DNA of 64,000 bases from Endozoicomonas gorgoniicola (GTDB taxonomy: Bacteria; Pseudomonadota; Gammaproteobacteria; Pseudomonadales; Endozoicomonadaceae): NCBI RefSeq assembly GCF_025562715.2, contig NZ_JAPFCC010000001.1, positions 434,001-498,000 of the forward strand. Reading direction: 5' to 3'. Below are positions 34,237 to 42,333 of the stretch, piece after piece. Under the pieces are notes generated by a model. That model was given only the letters and a program-made list of their open reading frames with translations. It was not told the origin of the DNA and made no database searches. Each line of letters begins with the position of its first letter. Position 1 is the stretch's first letter. The position numbers were made by a program, and so were the translations under genes.

Positions 34237-36180
34237 TTATGGCGATGGAGTATTGTTCCTGACCATATCGATCAGGTAAGGGGCTGCGCCAGGGTGTTCT
34301 TTAAGGTAGCCTTCAATGCCATTGGGCAGTTCTGTCACAAAACGGTCGTCATGTAGATACCAGTGGTTATTCTGGTGTTCAAGAGTGACATAATGACCAG
34401 AGTCAACTGATTCTCCTCCCAGATGCACTACGACCGAATGAATTTTAAAAGGCACCTGTTCGGTATTTAAAGTCTCGGTATTCAGGATTGGAAGACGTGT
34501 TTCCGTCTGATTGAGAATAAACTCTCTTGCCGCTTTGGTTGAGCGAAGCCCCTTCTGTCTCGCCCAGTCGTAATCAAACAGCTTTGCCTGAATGCGAATG
34601 CGCCGCATGTCCTGAGGAGCCGGGTTGCCCAGACTGGCTGTTTTGAGTGAGCTCAATTTTGTTTTTGTGACATGCTCAACCTGAATGCCGTTCTCATTTG
34701 TAATGCGCTTGTCTTCCCATTCGACTTTGTTGTCGCCATCCATCACCTCTGACTCAGGCTCGAAGCAGTTGACCAGAGACGAACCTGTTTTCAGGGTTAT
34801 TGGATAATACAGCGTGGAATGTCCTGTGTGGTGTCGTCGACGGTTGTCTTCAAGGCTGCAGGTGGTCTCGAAGCGACACAGTTCCTGAGTTGAGTCCCTG
34901 AGTCCCAGCAGATCAATCAGGCAGGCTGCAAATGCCTGAGAGTCCTGTTGGCTCTTGCCACCCTCGACCAGCAGAGTCTTCATCGTCCGAGCTTCGTGGG
35001 AGTCTACTAAGAGGCCGAACAGAACCAGGTTTTCAAGCAGGGTCTGCTGGAGTGTATCAACATCGGTATCAACGGTATGACCCGTTCGCTGTGCAATAAC
35101 AGCGTTGGCAAGTTTCAGGAAGGACGTCATGACATCTTTCTGCTCAGATGGTTTTCCGACAAAGGCCTCTTGAATATTCAACAGGTCTTCTGGAGCAAGG
35201 CCTACAATGATTTGTTTCAAAGCGGCATTGGCAAAGCAATTGACGCCGTTGTGGTTTCTGAAACCGGGTGTATTGGCTGGAGTAACCGCTATGAATGGCA
35301 TTTTATCGACAGGGATGGCGCCCTGGCTGGCTTTGACAGTTTGTTCGTCCCCGGGCGCTTCCGCAACAGGAATCTGTGGGGGATTACACGGGGTAATTCT
35401 GGCTTTAATGGAATCTTCCTTTGTTTTCAGAAAATTCAGCATTTCGTCTTTCACGGCCGGCAAGTGGAGGCTTCTTGCTTGTTCATTAAGGAAGTCAGGC
35501 AGCTTGGTATTTTCAGTTTCGATCAGATAGAAATTCAGAACTTTTTTCAGAAGGGTCAGTTGCTGTTGTTCTTCTTCAAGGGTTGTCGGTAAGGTGTTGC
35601 CATGTCTGGAAAAGCAGGTAAAGCTTATGCGCCCATAAATGTCTGCCAGTAAGCTGTGGAACTCTCTTTTTCCTTCGGGGGATGTCAGGTTGACCTTTGA
35701 GGCGGGGTCACAAAGGCCATTAAAAAATGTTTCAAGCTTGTCCATTGCGCCCAGTATTTGTGCGCCGGGGGTATTCAGAGTCTTTTCCAGCTGTTCAGCA
35801 AGGCTTTCCAGAGTAGTACTTGAAAATGCACTGACCTGCTCTTGAACGGCTTCTTTATTATTGAAGTCCTGTTCAGCCTTTTTTGCTTCTGCCTCATAAC
35901 GTTCGGGTCTCACGGTTTCAGCCAGCTGTATTTTTCGCATGGTCAGAAGTCTTGGCTCTATTTGGCCCAGAGCCGATGCCATTTGGTCAGCGACAAAAGA
36001 AAAATAGGTGAAGCGTTGTTCCAGTGCTTCAATGTTCTGCCATTTCAGCCCCATAAAAGACCAGGCTGGTAATAACTGGCCCTGATCGTCAAGAGTTGGA
36101 CTGTAATCCTTGTAGCCCTTTCTTATAAGGTCGTCACACTGATGCTTCCATCGAGTGATTTGTGAGTAGCCTGCATCCAT
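34237..36180 (-). CDS. Ubiquitin-specific protease (USP/C19)-like protein
   Basis: A 647-residue protein. Residues 1-290 are mostly helical and unrecognised, with coiled-coil-like stretches (EAEAKKAEQDFNNKEAVQEQ). From about 305 all boxes of a eukaryotic ubiquitin-specific protease appear in order: the Cys box GFRNHNGVNCFANAALKQI with Cys315, a QQDSQAF box (411-417), and the His box VVVHLGGESVDSGHYVTLEH with His596. WYLHDDRFV follows, with Asp611/Asp612. This gives a complete Cys-His-Asp set. No signal peptide or membrane segment is seen, consistent with an injected effector. GGAG precedes the ATG by eight bases. Role in host deubiquitination is inference. Confidence 0.82.
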   Translation of the reverse strand: MDAGYSQITRWKHQCDDLIRKGYKDYSPTLDDQGQLLPAWSFMGLKWQNIEALEQRFTYFSFVADQMASALGQIEPRLLTMRKIQLAETVRPERYEAEAKKAEQDFNNKEAVQEQVSAFSSTTLESLAEQLEKTLNTPGAQILGAMDKLETFFNGLCDPASKVNLTSPEGKREFHSLLADIYGRISFTCFSRHGNTLPTTLEEEQQQLTLLKKVLNFYLIETENTKLPDFLNEQARSLHLPAVKDEMLNFLKTKEDSIKARITPCNPPQIPVAEAPGDEQTVKASQGAIPVDKMPFIAVTPANTPGFRNHNGVNCFANAALKQIIVGLAPEDLLNIQEAFVGKPSEQKDVMTSFLKLANAVIAQRTGHTVDTDVDTLQQTLLENLVLFGLLVDSHEARTMKTLLVEGGKSQQDSQAFAACLIDLLGLRDSTQELCRFETTCSLEDNRRRHHTGHSTLYYPITLKTGSSLVNCFEPESEVMDGDNKVEWEDKRITNENGIQVEHVTKTKLSSLKTASLGNPAPQDMRRIRIQAKLFDYDWARQKGLRSTKAAREFILNQTETRLPILNTETLNTEQVPFKIHSVVVHLGGESVDSGHYVTLEHQNNHWYLHDDRFVTELPNGIEGYLKEHPGAAPYLIDMVRNNTPSP

Positions 36181-36488
36181 ACCCGAATCTCCGAACAGCA
36201 GCTCTATTTGCTATGAATAGTCGTTATGACTAGTCGTTCAGTTAAATAGGAGTTACATAAAGGGGTAAAGTTCCGTCAGGATAGTGCTGCCTTGTTAGAT
36301 GTAATAACTAAACGTTAAGCGCTGCTTGCCAGCTTGTTGAGTTGCAGGCGTTTCAGCCCTGATAAATCCTTTTACTGCACTTGCAAACTGCTCGCCAAGT
36401 TCTCACAATGTGCCGCTTATTTCTGGCCGGGTCGAGTGATCGGCCTGCCACTGTCATTGCTTTTTCTATTGCTCTATGATGGTTTTAC

Positions 36489-36581
36489 GGCAACCCCTGG
36501 TATGGGTTGCCCGACATGCGTTCGCAGCCTCTGGTATGGGCTGCAATGAACGGAAAACAAGCAGCTTCTGGTACGAGCTGC
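36489..36581 (+). promoter_or_regulatory. thrS leader: three tandem tRNA-Thr anticodon-arm mimics
   Basis: Three hairpins, each with a seven-base loop starting CTGGTA. Arm 1 is GGCAACCC (36489-36496), loop CTGGTAT, GGGTTGCC (36504-36511). Arm 2 is GCAGCCT (36524-36530), the same loop, GGGCTGC (36538-36544). Arm 3 is GCAGCTT (36561-36567), loop CTGGTAC, GAGCTGC (36575-36581). Each loop reads CU-GGU-A, the anticodon loop of tRNA-Thr(GGU). E. coli ThrRS represses its own translation by binding anticodon-like arms in the thrS leader, so this is a likely translational operator. The remaining 36181-36488 shows no gene. Confidence 0.8.
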
Positions 36582-36614
36582 CACTGAACTGAACAACATT
36601 TAAGGAAATTTCCC

Positions 36615-38537
36615 ATGCCTGTAATTACGCTTCCTGACGGCAGCAAGCGCGAGTTTGCTGAAGCTGTTTCTGTAATGGAAGTCGCCCAGGATATCGGTCC
36701 TGGCCTGGCTAAAGCCACCCTGGCTGGTCGTATTAATGGTGAACTGGTGGACGCCAGCGCCCTGATCAGCGAAGACTCCGAACTGTCCATTATCACCTCC
36801 CGCGATGAAGAAGGTGTTGACGTGATTCGTCATTCCACCGCTCACCTGCTGGCGATGGCGACCCAGGATCTGTTCCCGGGGGCTCAGGTGACCATTGGTC
36901 CGGTGATCGATAACGGTTTCTACTACGACTTCTCTTACGAGCGTGCCTTCAATATGGACGATCTGGAACAGATCGAGAAGCGCATGGGTGAACTGGCCAA
37001 ACAGGACATGAACATCGAGCGTGTTGTGATGTCCCGCAGCGAAGCCATCAGTGCGTTCAAGGCGCTGGGGGAAGAGTACAAGGTTGAGATCATCAACGAC
37101 CTGCCAGACAGCGAAACCATCTCTGTTTATCGTCAGGGTGAGTGGATGGACCTGTGCCGTGGCCCACACGTACCGTCCACCGGAAAGCTGAAGGCTTTCA
37201 AACTGATGCGTGTTGCCGGTGCCTACTGGCGCGGTGATTCCAGCAACGAAATGCTGACCCGTATCTACGGTACTGCCTGGGAAGACAAAAAAGCCCTGAA
37301 AGCGTACCTGAAGCGTCTGGAAGAAGCCGAGAAGCGTGACCACCGTAAAATCGGTAAGCGTCTTGACCTGTTCCACATGCAGGAAGAAGCGCCGGGTATG
37401 GTGTTCTGGCATCCAAACGGCTGGGCGATCTATCAGGAACTTGAGCAGTACATGCGCAAGAAGCAGATTGCCTGGGGTTATGAGGAAATCAAAACGCCAT
37501 TGATGGTAGACCGCTCGCTGTGGGAAAAATCCGGTCACTGGGACAAGTACAGTGACGATATGTTCACCACGAACTCTGAAAGCAAGGACATGGCGATCAA
37601 GCCGATGAACTGCCCTTGTCACGTTCAGGTCTTTAATCAGGGCCTGAAGAGCTACCGCGACCTGCCACTGCGTCTGGCTGAGTTCGGCTCCTGTCATCGT
37701 AATGAAGCGTCCGGTGCGCTGCATGGTATCATGCGTGTTCGTGGCTTTGTTCAGGACGACGCTCATATTTTCGTAACAGAAGACCAGATTCAGCAGGAAG
37801 TGTGTGACTTCATCGATATGCTGCACGAAGTGTATGCTGACTTTGGTTTCACCTCTGACAACATGCTGTACAAACTGTCGACCCGCCCTGAAAAGCGCGT
37901 TGGTTCCGATGAAATCTGGGACAAGGCTGAAAAAGCCCTGGCCGAAGCGCTCGACGCCAAAGGCCTGCCATGGGAAGAACTGCCGGGCGAAGGCGCTTTC
38001 TACGGACCTAAAATCGAATTTTCCCTGAAAGACTGCATTGGCCGGGTATGGCAATGTGGCACCATGCAGGTAGACTTCTCCATGCCGGGTCGTCTCGGAG
38101 CCGAATACGTTGACGAAAATGGCGAACGTCAGACACCGGTTATGCTGCATCGTGCTACACTGGGTTCCTTCGAACGATTTATTGGTATCCTGATTGAGCA
38201 CTTCGAAGGTGCAATGCCTGCGTGGCTGGCACCAAAGCAGGTAGCGATTCTCAACATCACCGATCGACAGGCTGATTATGCCTCTGAACTTGACGCGCGA
38301 TTAACCGAAAACGGCTATCGGGTAAAAGCGGACTTGAGAAATGAGAAGATCGGCTTTAAAATTCGCGAGCACACCTTAAACAAGGTGCCTTATCTCATCG
38401 TTATTGGAGATAAGGAAATGGAAAACAGAACCGTTGCCGTTCGTACCCGTACCGGGGAAGACCTTGGTACAATGTCTGTCGAGGCATTTGTCGAGCTGCT
38501 GGCAGCGGACGTTAACAAGCGTGGCCGAACTGCGTAA
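36615..38537 (+). CDS. thrS: Threonyl-tRNA synthetase
   Basis: ThrRS charges tRNA-Thr. The 640-residue product matches E. coli (642) with an N-terminal TGS domain (ITLPDGSKREF) and the editing domain (HSTAHLLAMA, then YYDFSYER). The class II core carries the zinc-binding Cys (MNCPCHVQVF), and the C-terminal anticodon-binding domain follows. The ATG has AAGGAAA at nine bases. It heads the translation gene group with infC, rpmI and rplT downstream. Autoregulation through the leader arms is likely. Confidence 0.97.
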   Translation: MPVITLPDGSKREFAEAVSVMEVAQDIGPGLAKATLAGRINGELVDASALISEDSELSIITSRDEEGVDVIRHSTAHLLAMATQDLFPGAQVTIGPVIDNGFYYDFSYERAFNMDDLEQIEKRMGELAKQDMNIERVVMSRSEAISAFKALGEEYKVEIINDLPDSETISVYRQGEWMDLCRGPHVPSTGKLKAFKLMRVAGAYWRGDSSNEMLTRIYGTAWEDKKALKAYLKRLEEAEKRDHRKIGKRLDLFHMQEEAPGMVFWHPNGWAIYQELEQYMRKKQIAWGYEEIKTPLMVDRSLWEKSGHWDKYSDDMFTTNSESKDMAIKPMNCPCHVQVFNQGLKSYRDLPLRLAEFGSCHRNEASGALHGIMRVRGFVQDDAHIFVTEDQIQQEVCDFIDMLHEVYADFGFTSDNMLYKLSTRPEKRVGSDEIWDKAEKALAEALDAKGLPWEELPGEGAFYGPKIEFSLKDCIGRVWQCGTMQVDFSMPGRLGAEYVDENGERQTPVMLHRATLGSFERFIGILIEHFEGAMPAWLAPKQVAILNITDRQADYASELDARLTENGYRVKADLRNEKIGFKIREHTLNKVPYLIVIGDKEMENRTVAVRTRTGEDLGTMSVEAFVELLAADVNKRGRTA

Positions 38538-38641
38538 TCGACACCAAATTCCGGTTTGAGACGATTTTTTTACTGAAAAGTTTAAGTTGTTACGACTCAA
38601 ACCGGATACGCTTCTTGGCTGCCTTTACAGGAGATACACCT

Positions 38642-39184
38642 ATCAGACGCAACAGCTTCCGGGATCGTCGTCCACAAAAAGCGCCGATCAACGAGAATAT
38701 CCGTGCCAGAGAAGTCCGCCTCATCGGAGCCGATGGAGAGCAGGTAGGCGTTGTAGAGTTGAACGACGCATTGGCTAGGGCCCGGGAAGCGGGGCTGGAC
38801 TTGGTTGAGATCAATGCCAACAGCGAGCCTCCCGTCTGTAAAATCCTCGACTATGGTAAACACCAGTACGAGTTGAAGAAGCAGAAGGCAGCAGCCAAGA
38901 AGAAACAGGTTCAAACCCAGGTGAAAGAAGTTAAGTTTCGCCCGGGTACTGAAGATGGGGATTACCAGGTAAAACTGCGCAACCTGGTACGTTTCCTGAC
39001 TGAGGGTAACAAGGCGAAGGTTTCCCTTCGTTTTCGTGGTCGTGAGATGGCCCACCAGGAGCTGGGTATGGATCTGATGCGCCGGGTTGAAAAAGACCTG
39101 GAAGAACTCGGAACCGTAGAACAGCGTCCTAAGATGGAAGGCCGTCAGCTGATCATGGTGATTGCCCCGAAAAAGAAGAAGTGA
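38642..39184 (+). CDS. infC: Translation initiation factor IF-3 (AUC start codon)
   Basis: IF-3 binds the 30S subunit and checks the start codon. No ATG, GTG or TTG gives the expected N-terminus, but ATC at 38642 lies eight bases after AGGAG and yields 180 residues, the same as E. coli IF-3. Signature segments are INENIRAREVRLIG, PPVCKILDYGK, VKEVKFRPGT and RFRGREMAHQ. infC genes with AUU, AUC or AUA starts are known, and IF-3 discriminates against such codons, giving autoregulation. The frame opens at a TTG at 38615, which lacks a ribosome binding site. Confidence 0.93.
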   Translation: MRRNSFRDRRPQKAPINENIRAREVRLIGADGEQVGVVELNDALARAREAGLDLVEINANSEPPVCKILDYGKHQYELKKQKAAAKKKQVQTQVKEVKFRPGTEDGDYQVKLRNLVRFLTEGNKAKVSLRFRGREMAHQELGMDLMRRVEKDLEELGTVEQRPKMEGRQLIMVIAPKKKK

Positions 39185-39196
39185 TGTCTCACTGAG

Positions 39197-39234
39197 AAAC
39201 CGGTCGCTTCGTACAGCGAAGTGGCCGGTTTTTT
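39197..39234 (+). terminator. Terminator or attenuator between infC and rpmI
   Basis: AAACCGG (39197-39203) and the inner GCTTCG pair with CGAAG and CCGGTTT (39225-39231), followed by a T run. It lies 13 bases after infC and 180 before rpmI, so it may separate or attenuate the two units. Confidence 0.8.
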
Positions 39235-39414
39235 ATGCGCTCTTTAGTTTCAGTCATGAAATTGAAAAGCGTTGTTTGGCTTGCTTTGTTTTTTAAACTA
39301 TCCCGACACTCCAGTTTTATACCCTGTGGGTATGGCCCTGAAACGGGCGTCCTTTTCTCTTCGGATTTTTCGGGAGAATTGAGATGAGTGATCGCGAATG
39401 CGGAGTGCTTTTTC

Positions 39415-39606
39415 ATGCCAAAAATGAAAACTAACAGTGGTGCCGCGAAGCGTTTCAAGAAAACTGCTTCCGGTTACAAGCGCAAGAGCGCTTTCAAGAG
39501 CCACATCCTGACCAAGATGACTACCAAGCGTAAGCGTCAGCTGCGTGGTACCTCCATGGTATCTGCTGCAGACACTGGTCTCGTTAAGCGTATGCTGCGC
39601 GACTAA
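39415..39606 (+). CDS. rpmI: 50S ribosomal protein L35
   Basis: The 63-residue L35 begins MPKMKTNSGAAKRF and is strongly basic throughout (TASGYKRKSAFKSHIL). ATG 39415 has GGAG nine bases upstream; the frame itself is open from 39388. It is followed after 39 bases by rplT, the usual pairing, and both are regulated by L20 in E. coli. Whether the leader here folds into the L20-binding structure was not tested. Confidence 0.96.
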   Translation: MPKMKTNSGAAKRFKKTASGYKRKSAFKSHILTKMTTKRKRQLRGTSMVSAADTGLVKRMLRD

Positions 39607-39645
39607 TCATCGCTTTTTAGATCATTTTATTCGGAGATATAGCTC

Positions 39646-40002
39646 ATGGCACGTGTAAAACGTGGCGTCGTTGCACGCCGTCGTCACAAGAAGGTTCTGA
39701 AGCAGGCTAAAGGTTATTACGGAGCGCGTTCCCGCATCTTCCGTGTAGCCAAGCAGGCTGTTACCAAAGCTGGTCAGTACGCTTACCGCGACCGTCGTCA
39801 GCGCAAGCGTCAGTTCCGCGCTCTGTGGATTGCCCGTATCAACGCCGGTGCGCGTATGAACGGTCTGTCCTACAGCCGTTTCATCGCTGGTCTGAAGAAG
39901 GCTGCGATCGAAATCGACCGTAAGGTTCTGGCTGACATCGCTGTGCACGACAAGGCCGTTTTCGGTCAGCTGGTTGAAAAGGCTAAAGCTTCTCTGGCTT
40001 AA
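39646..40002 (+). CDS. rplT: 50S ribosomal protein L20
   Basis: L20 is an assembly protein of the large subunit and translational repressor of rpmI-rplT in E. coli. The 118-residue product has the typical basic N-terminus (MARVKRGVVARRRHKKVLKQ), GYYGARSRIFRVAKQAV and the WIARINAGARMNGLSYSRF segment. GGAG precedes the ATG. It is followed by a strong terminator. In many gammaproteobacteria pheS follows here, but in this window pheS is 11 kb away. Confidence 0.97.
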   Translation: MARVKRGVVARRRHKKVLKQAKGYYGARSRIFRVAKQAVTKAGQYAYRDRRQRKRQFRALWIARINAGARMNGLSYSRFIAGLKKAAIEIDRKVLADIAVHDKAVFGQLVEKAKASLA

Positions 40003-40025
40003 GTTTTTTCAAACTGCGTATTAAA

Positions 40026-40060
40026 ACGGGGTTATGGTTCTGCCATAACCCCGTTTTTTT
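40026..40060 (+). terminator. Rho-independent terminator after rplT
   Basis: ACGGGGTTATGG (40026-40037) pairs with CCATAACCCCGT (40043-40054) and runs into seven or more T. A strong end to the ribosomal protein unit. Confidence 0.93.
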
Positions 40061-40103
40061 AGGCTTTCCTTTTACGACAACCGTAAAAATAACTTATTAA
40101 AAG

Positions 40104-40202
40104 ATGATGCATCAAAAGCTGTTCAATATTTCCATGGCACTCCTGCTTGTGTTGTCAGTAATGCCTATTATCATTGAGCTTGCTTCAGACTACCTCGCTT
40201 AA
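40104..40202 (+). pseudogene. C-terminal fragment of a LysE-type exporter, inverted copy
   Basis: A 32-codon frame (MMHQKLFNISMALLLVLSVM, then an IELASDYLA end) matches the last residues of the neighbouring LysE gene (FHQKLFNISMALLLALSVLP). At the DNA level CATCAAAAGCTGTTCAATAT and its continuation recur in reverse orientation at 40334-40372. It is a partial duplicate or the last piece of a second exporter gene. Confidence 0.75.
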
Positions 40203-40279
40203 TAATGACTGGTCTGGACTTACAGTTGGTTTATGGTTTTTTTATTGCCTGAAAAAATAATGTCAGTGGCGTTAAGGGT

Positions 40280-40894
40280 CTATAAAAGGTAATTCGATAC
40301 AAGTTCAGTGATAACTGGTAAAACAGACAGGGCGAGCAAGAGTGCCATAGAAATATTGAACAGCTTTTGATGGAACTTATTTTTAAGCGCCCTTTTAAGG
40401 TTCGCACCAAAAAAAAGCCAGGCTGCAAGACAGGGAAATGCCGCCAACAGGAAAGCAAGGGTAATATAAAAAACTTGCATAAGAGCGCCGTCATCGGTGG
40501 TATAGGCAGCAATGGCTCCTGTACCTATCGTCCAGGCTTTTGGGTTGACCCATTGAAAAGCAGCGGCCTGCATGAAAGTGAAGGGCTTCTTATGAATCTC
40601 CTGAAGTGAGCTTATGGAGAGTGTTGCCATTCGGTAAGAAAGATAGAGAAGGTAAGACACGCCTATGACTTTTATTACATCGTGCAGAAAGGGAAATTCC
40701 AGAAATATCAGGTCAAAGCTCAAACCGATGACAGCGACCATTGCCGGAAGCCCGGCACAGATACCCAGATAATGCTGCAAGCTTTTCCTGACACCATAAT
40801 TAAGACCTGAAGACATCATCATTATGTTATTAGGTCCGGGGGTTATCATGGTCGTGAAAGTGAAAAGCATGACGGCAAGGTAGTTTTCCACCAT
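40280..40894 (-). CDS. LysE/RhtB-family exporter
   Basis: A 204-residue inner membrane protein with six hydrophobic segments, in the LysE/RhtB amino-acid exporter superfamily. The family mark ITPGPNNIMMMSSGLNYG is close to the N-terminus, and FQWVNPKAWTIGTGAIAAY lies in the middle. The frame opens at 40924, but the ATG at 40894 or the GTG at 40891, six bases behind GGAG, is preferred. The substrate is likely an amino acid but is not assignable. A partial inverted copy lies just downstream. Confidence 0.9.
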   Translation of the reverse strand: MVENYLAVMLFTFTTMITPGPNNIMMMSSGLNYGVRKSLQHYLGICAGLPAMVAVIGLSFDLIFLEFPFLHDVIKVIGVSYLLYLSYRMATLSISSLQEIHKKPFTFMQAAAFQWVNPKAWTIGTGAIAAYTTDDGALMQVFYITLAFLLAAFPCLAAWLFFGANLKRALKNKFHQKLFNISMALLLALSVLPVITELVSNYLL

Positions 40895-41166
40895 TGCTCC
40901 GTATGATCCAAAGAAAATTTGCAATCAGGTCAAACGACTGACTCGATTATAGAACACAAGTCAGAGTCCGATGGTAATCGAGATAACGCCCTTCGCTAAT
41001 CGCTGGCGGAGAGCGGCTTCTGGCGAGTAAGTGGATAGATAAAACGGCTATTTGTTGATTTATTGATAACCCTGATGTGTCTGATGCCAGTTGAGGCAAT
41101 ATCGCCAAAGACTGAAACTTCCAGATCTTCAGGGGTGAACTCAGGAAATCTGCCTTTTAGTGCATC

Positions 41167-41822
41167 GTGAAAACCCACGTCCTATGGACGTGGTCATGAA
41201 TGGTTGGCTCCGCCTGCCATGAACTACCCATGCTACTCCTTATCTCTGAGTTGTCCCCACAACTACTAGAGATAGGAAGTAGCATGAGTAGATTTGAAAA
41301 GTTAACGCATGTCATTTGGCATTGCCAATATCATATAGTTTGGGTGCCCAAATACAGGTTTCGAGTCCTGACCGGAGCCGTGAAAGCCGAGGTTCATAAC
41401 AGTATTCAAGTATTTTGTAGTCAGCTTGGATGTACGGTAGTGGAACTGAACATCCAGAGTGACCATGTGCATTTGCTGGTAAAAGTGCCGCCGAAAGTTT
41501 CGATATCGACGCTCCTGGGAACGTTGAAGGGGCGAACAGCTTTGAGGCTGTTCACGAGATTTCCGTACCTCAAGAAGAAACCATACTGGGGCAATCACTT
41601 TTGGTCAAAAGGCTACTGTGTCGATACTGTCGGTGTAGATGCAGAAATGATCCGTAAGTATGTGAAGTACCAAGAAAAGAAAGAACGTCTCCAACAGGAG
41701 ATAGACTTCAGGAAATAACCTGCAATCTTGGGACAACTCTCACCAGCCTTCTCTGAAGGCTGGCGGTTTCAGCCCCCTTTTAGGGGGCATAAAGCAAAAC
41801 CACGTTCTAAGAACGTGGATCA
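41167..41822 (+). mobile_element. IS200/IS605-family element
   Basis: About 656 bases. Both ends carry hairpins: CCCACGTCCTATGGACGTGG near 41174 and CCACGTTCTAAGAACGTGG near 41801. It contains a single Y1 transposase gene and no accessory tnpB. Boundaries were set by the in-frame rejoining of the glycoside hydrolase gene and may be off by a few bases. No target duplication is seen, as expected for this family. Confidence 0.85.
41284..41718 (+). CDS. tnpA: IS200/IS605-type Y1 transposase TnpA
   Basis: A 144-residue single-strand transposase. The HUH motif is in IQSDHVHLLVKVP and the catalytic Tyr lies in the C-terminal helix (DAEMIRKYVKYQ). The N-terminus reads HVIWHCQYHIVWVPKYR, characteristic of the family. 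ATG 41284 follows AGGAAG. The gene looks intact. Confidence 0.95.
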   Translation: MSRFEKLTHVIWHCQYHIVWVPKYRFRVLTGAVKAEVHNSIQVFCSQLGCTVVELNIQSDHVHLLVKVPPKVSISTLLGTLKGRTALRLFTRFPYLKKKPYWGNHFWSKGYCVDTVGVDAEMIRKYVKYQEKKERLQQEIDFRK

Positions 41823-42333
41823 TTTACTTGTCAGGTTAAGACTTGCCTGGCCAATATTCAGGTGTTTTATACCGTGAGTATCATGCCGGTTAACATACCA
41901 GACGATTTCATCGGGCATGACATTGATGCCAATCGCGACTTCCTGCATCAGGGCGATTGGTCCCAGACCGCCCCAGCCAACAAAGTAACCTTGTGCCTCT
42001 GGCAATGAACCTCTGCCGCCGGTCGACGGGCTGTTGTACTCGTAGATACGAGAAGCAGAAGAATGCTCACTCTCTCTGGGGCTTTCGAGTAAACATGAAC
42101 CTTCCAGGTCGTTATTCGTTGAGCATGACCCCTCCATGGTGTTCGAAAGCAGGTTGAGATAACGCTTGGTGGCTTTTACAGCGACGCTCCAGGCTTCAGG
42201 AACCTCCCGGGTGTAGTTCATCAGCCCCTGAATGGTAATGTAATTGAGTGGTGGCCAGACCCCATCTTTCCAGTAGTTTCCCGTCGGGCTGAATTGCGGA
42301 TGACTGGCTGCCAGTGTCGGGAATGGCATGTAG

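Noticed and set aside
36600..38201. Minus-strand frame of 533 codons opposite thrS
   Set aside because: It is the antisense shadow of a conserved gene with biased codons; thrS on the plus strand is certain and the antisense product has no family features.
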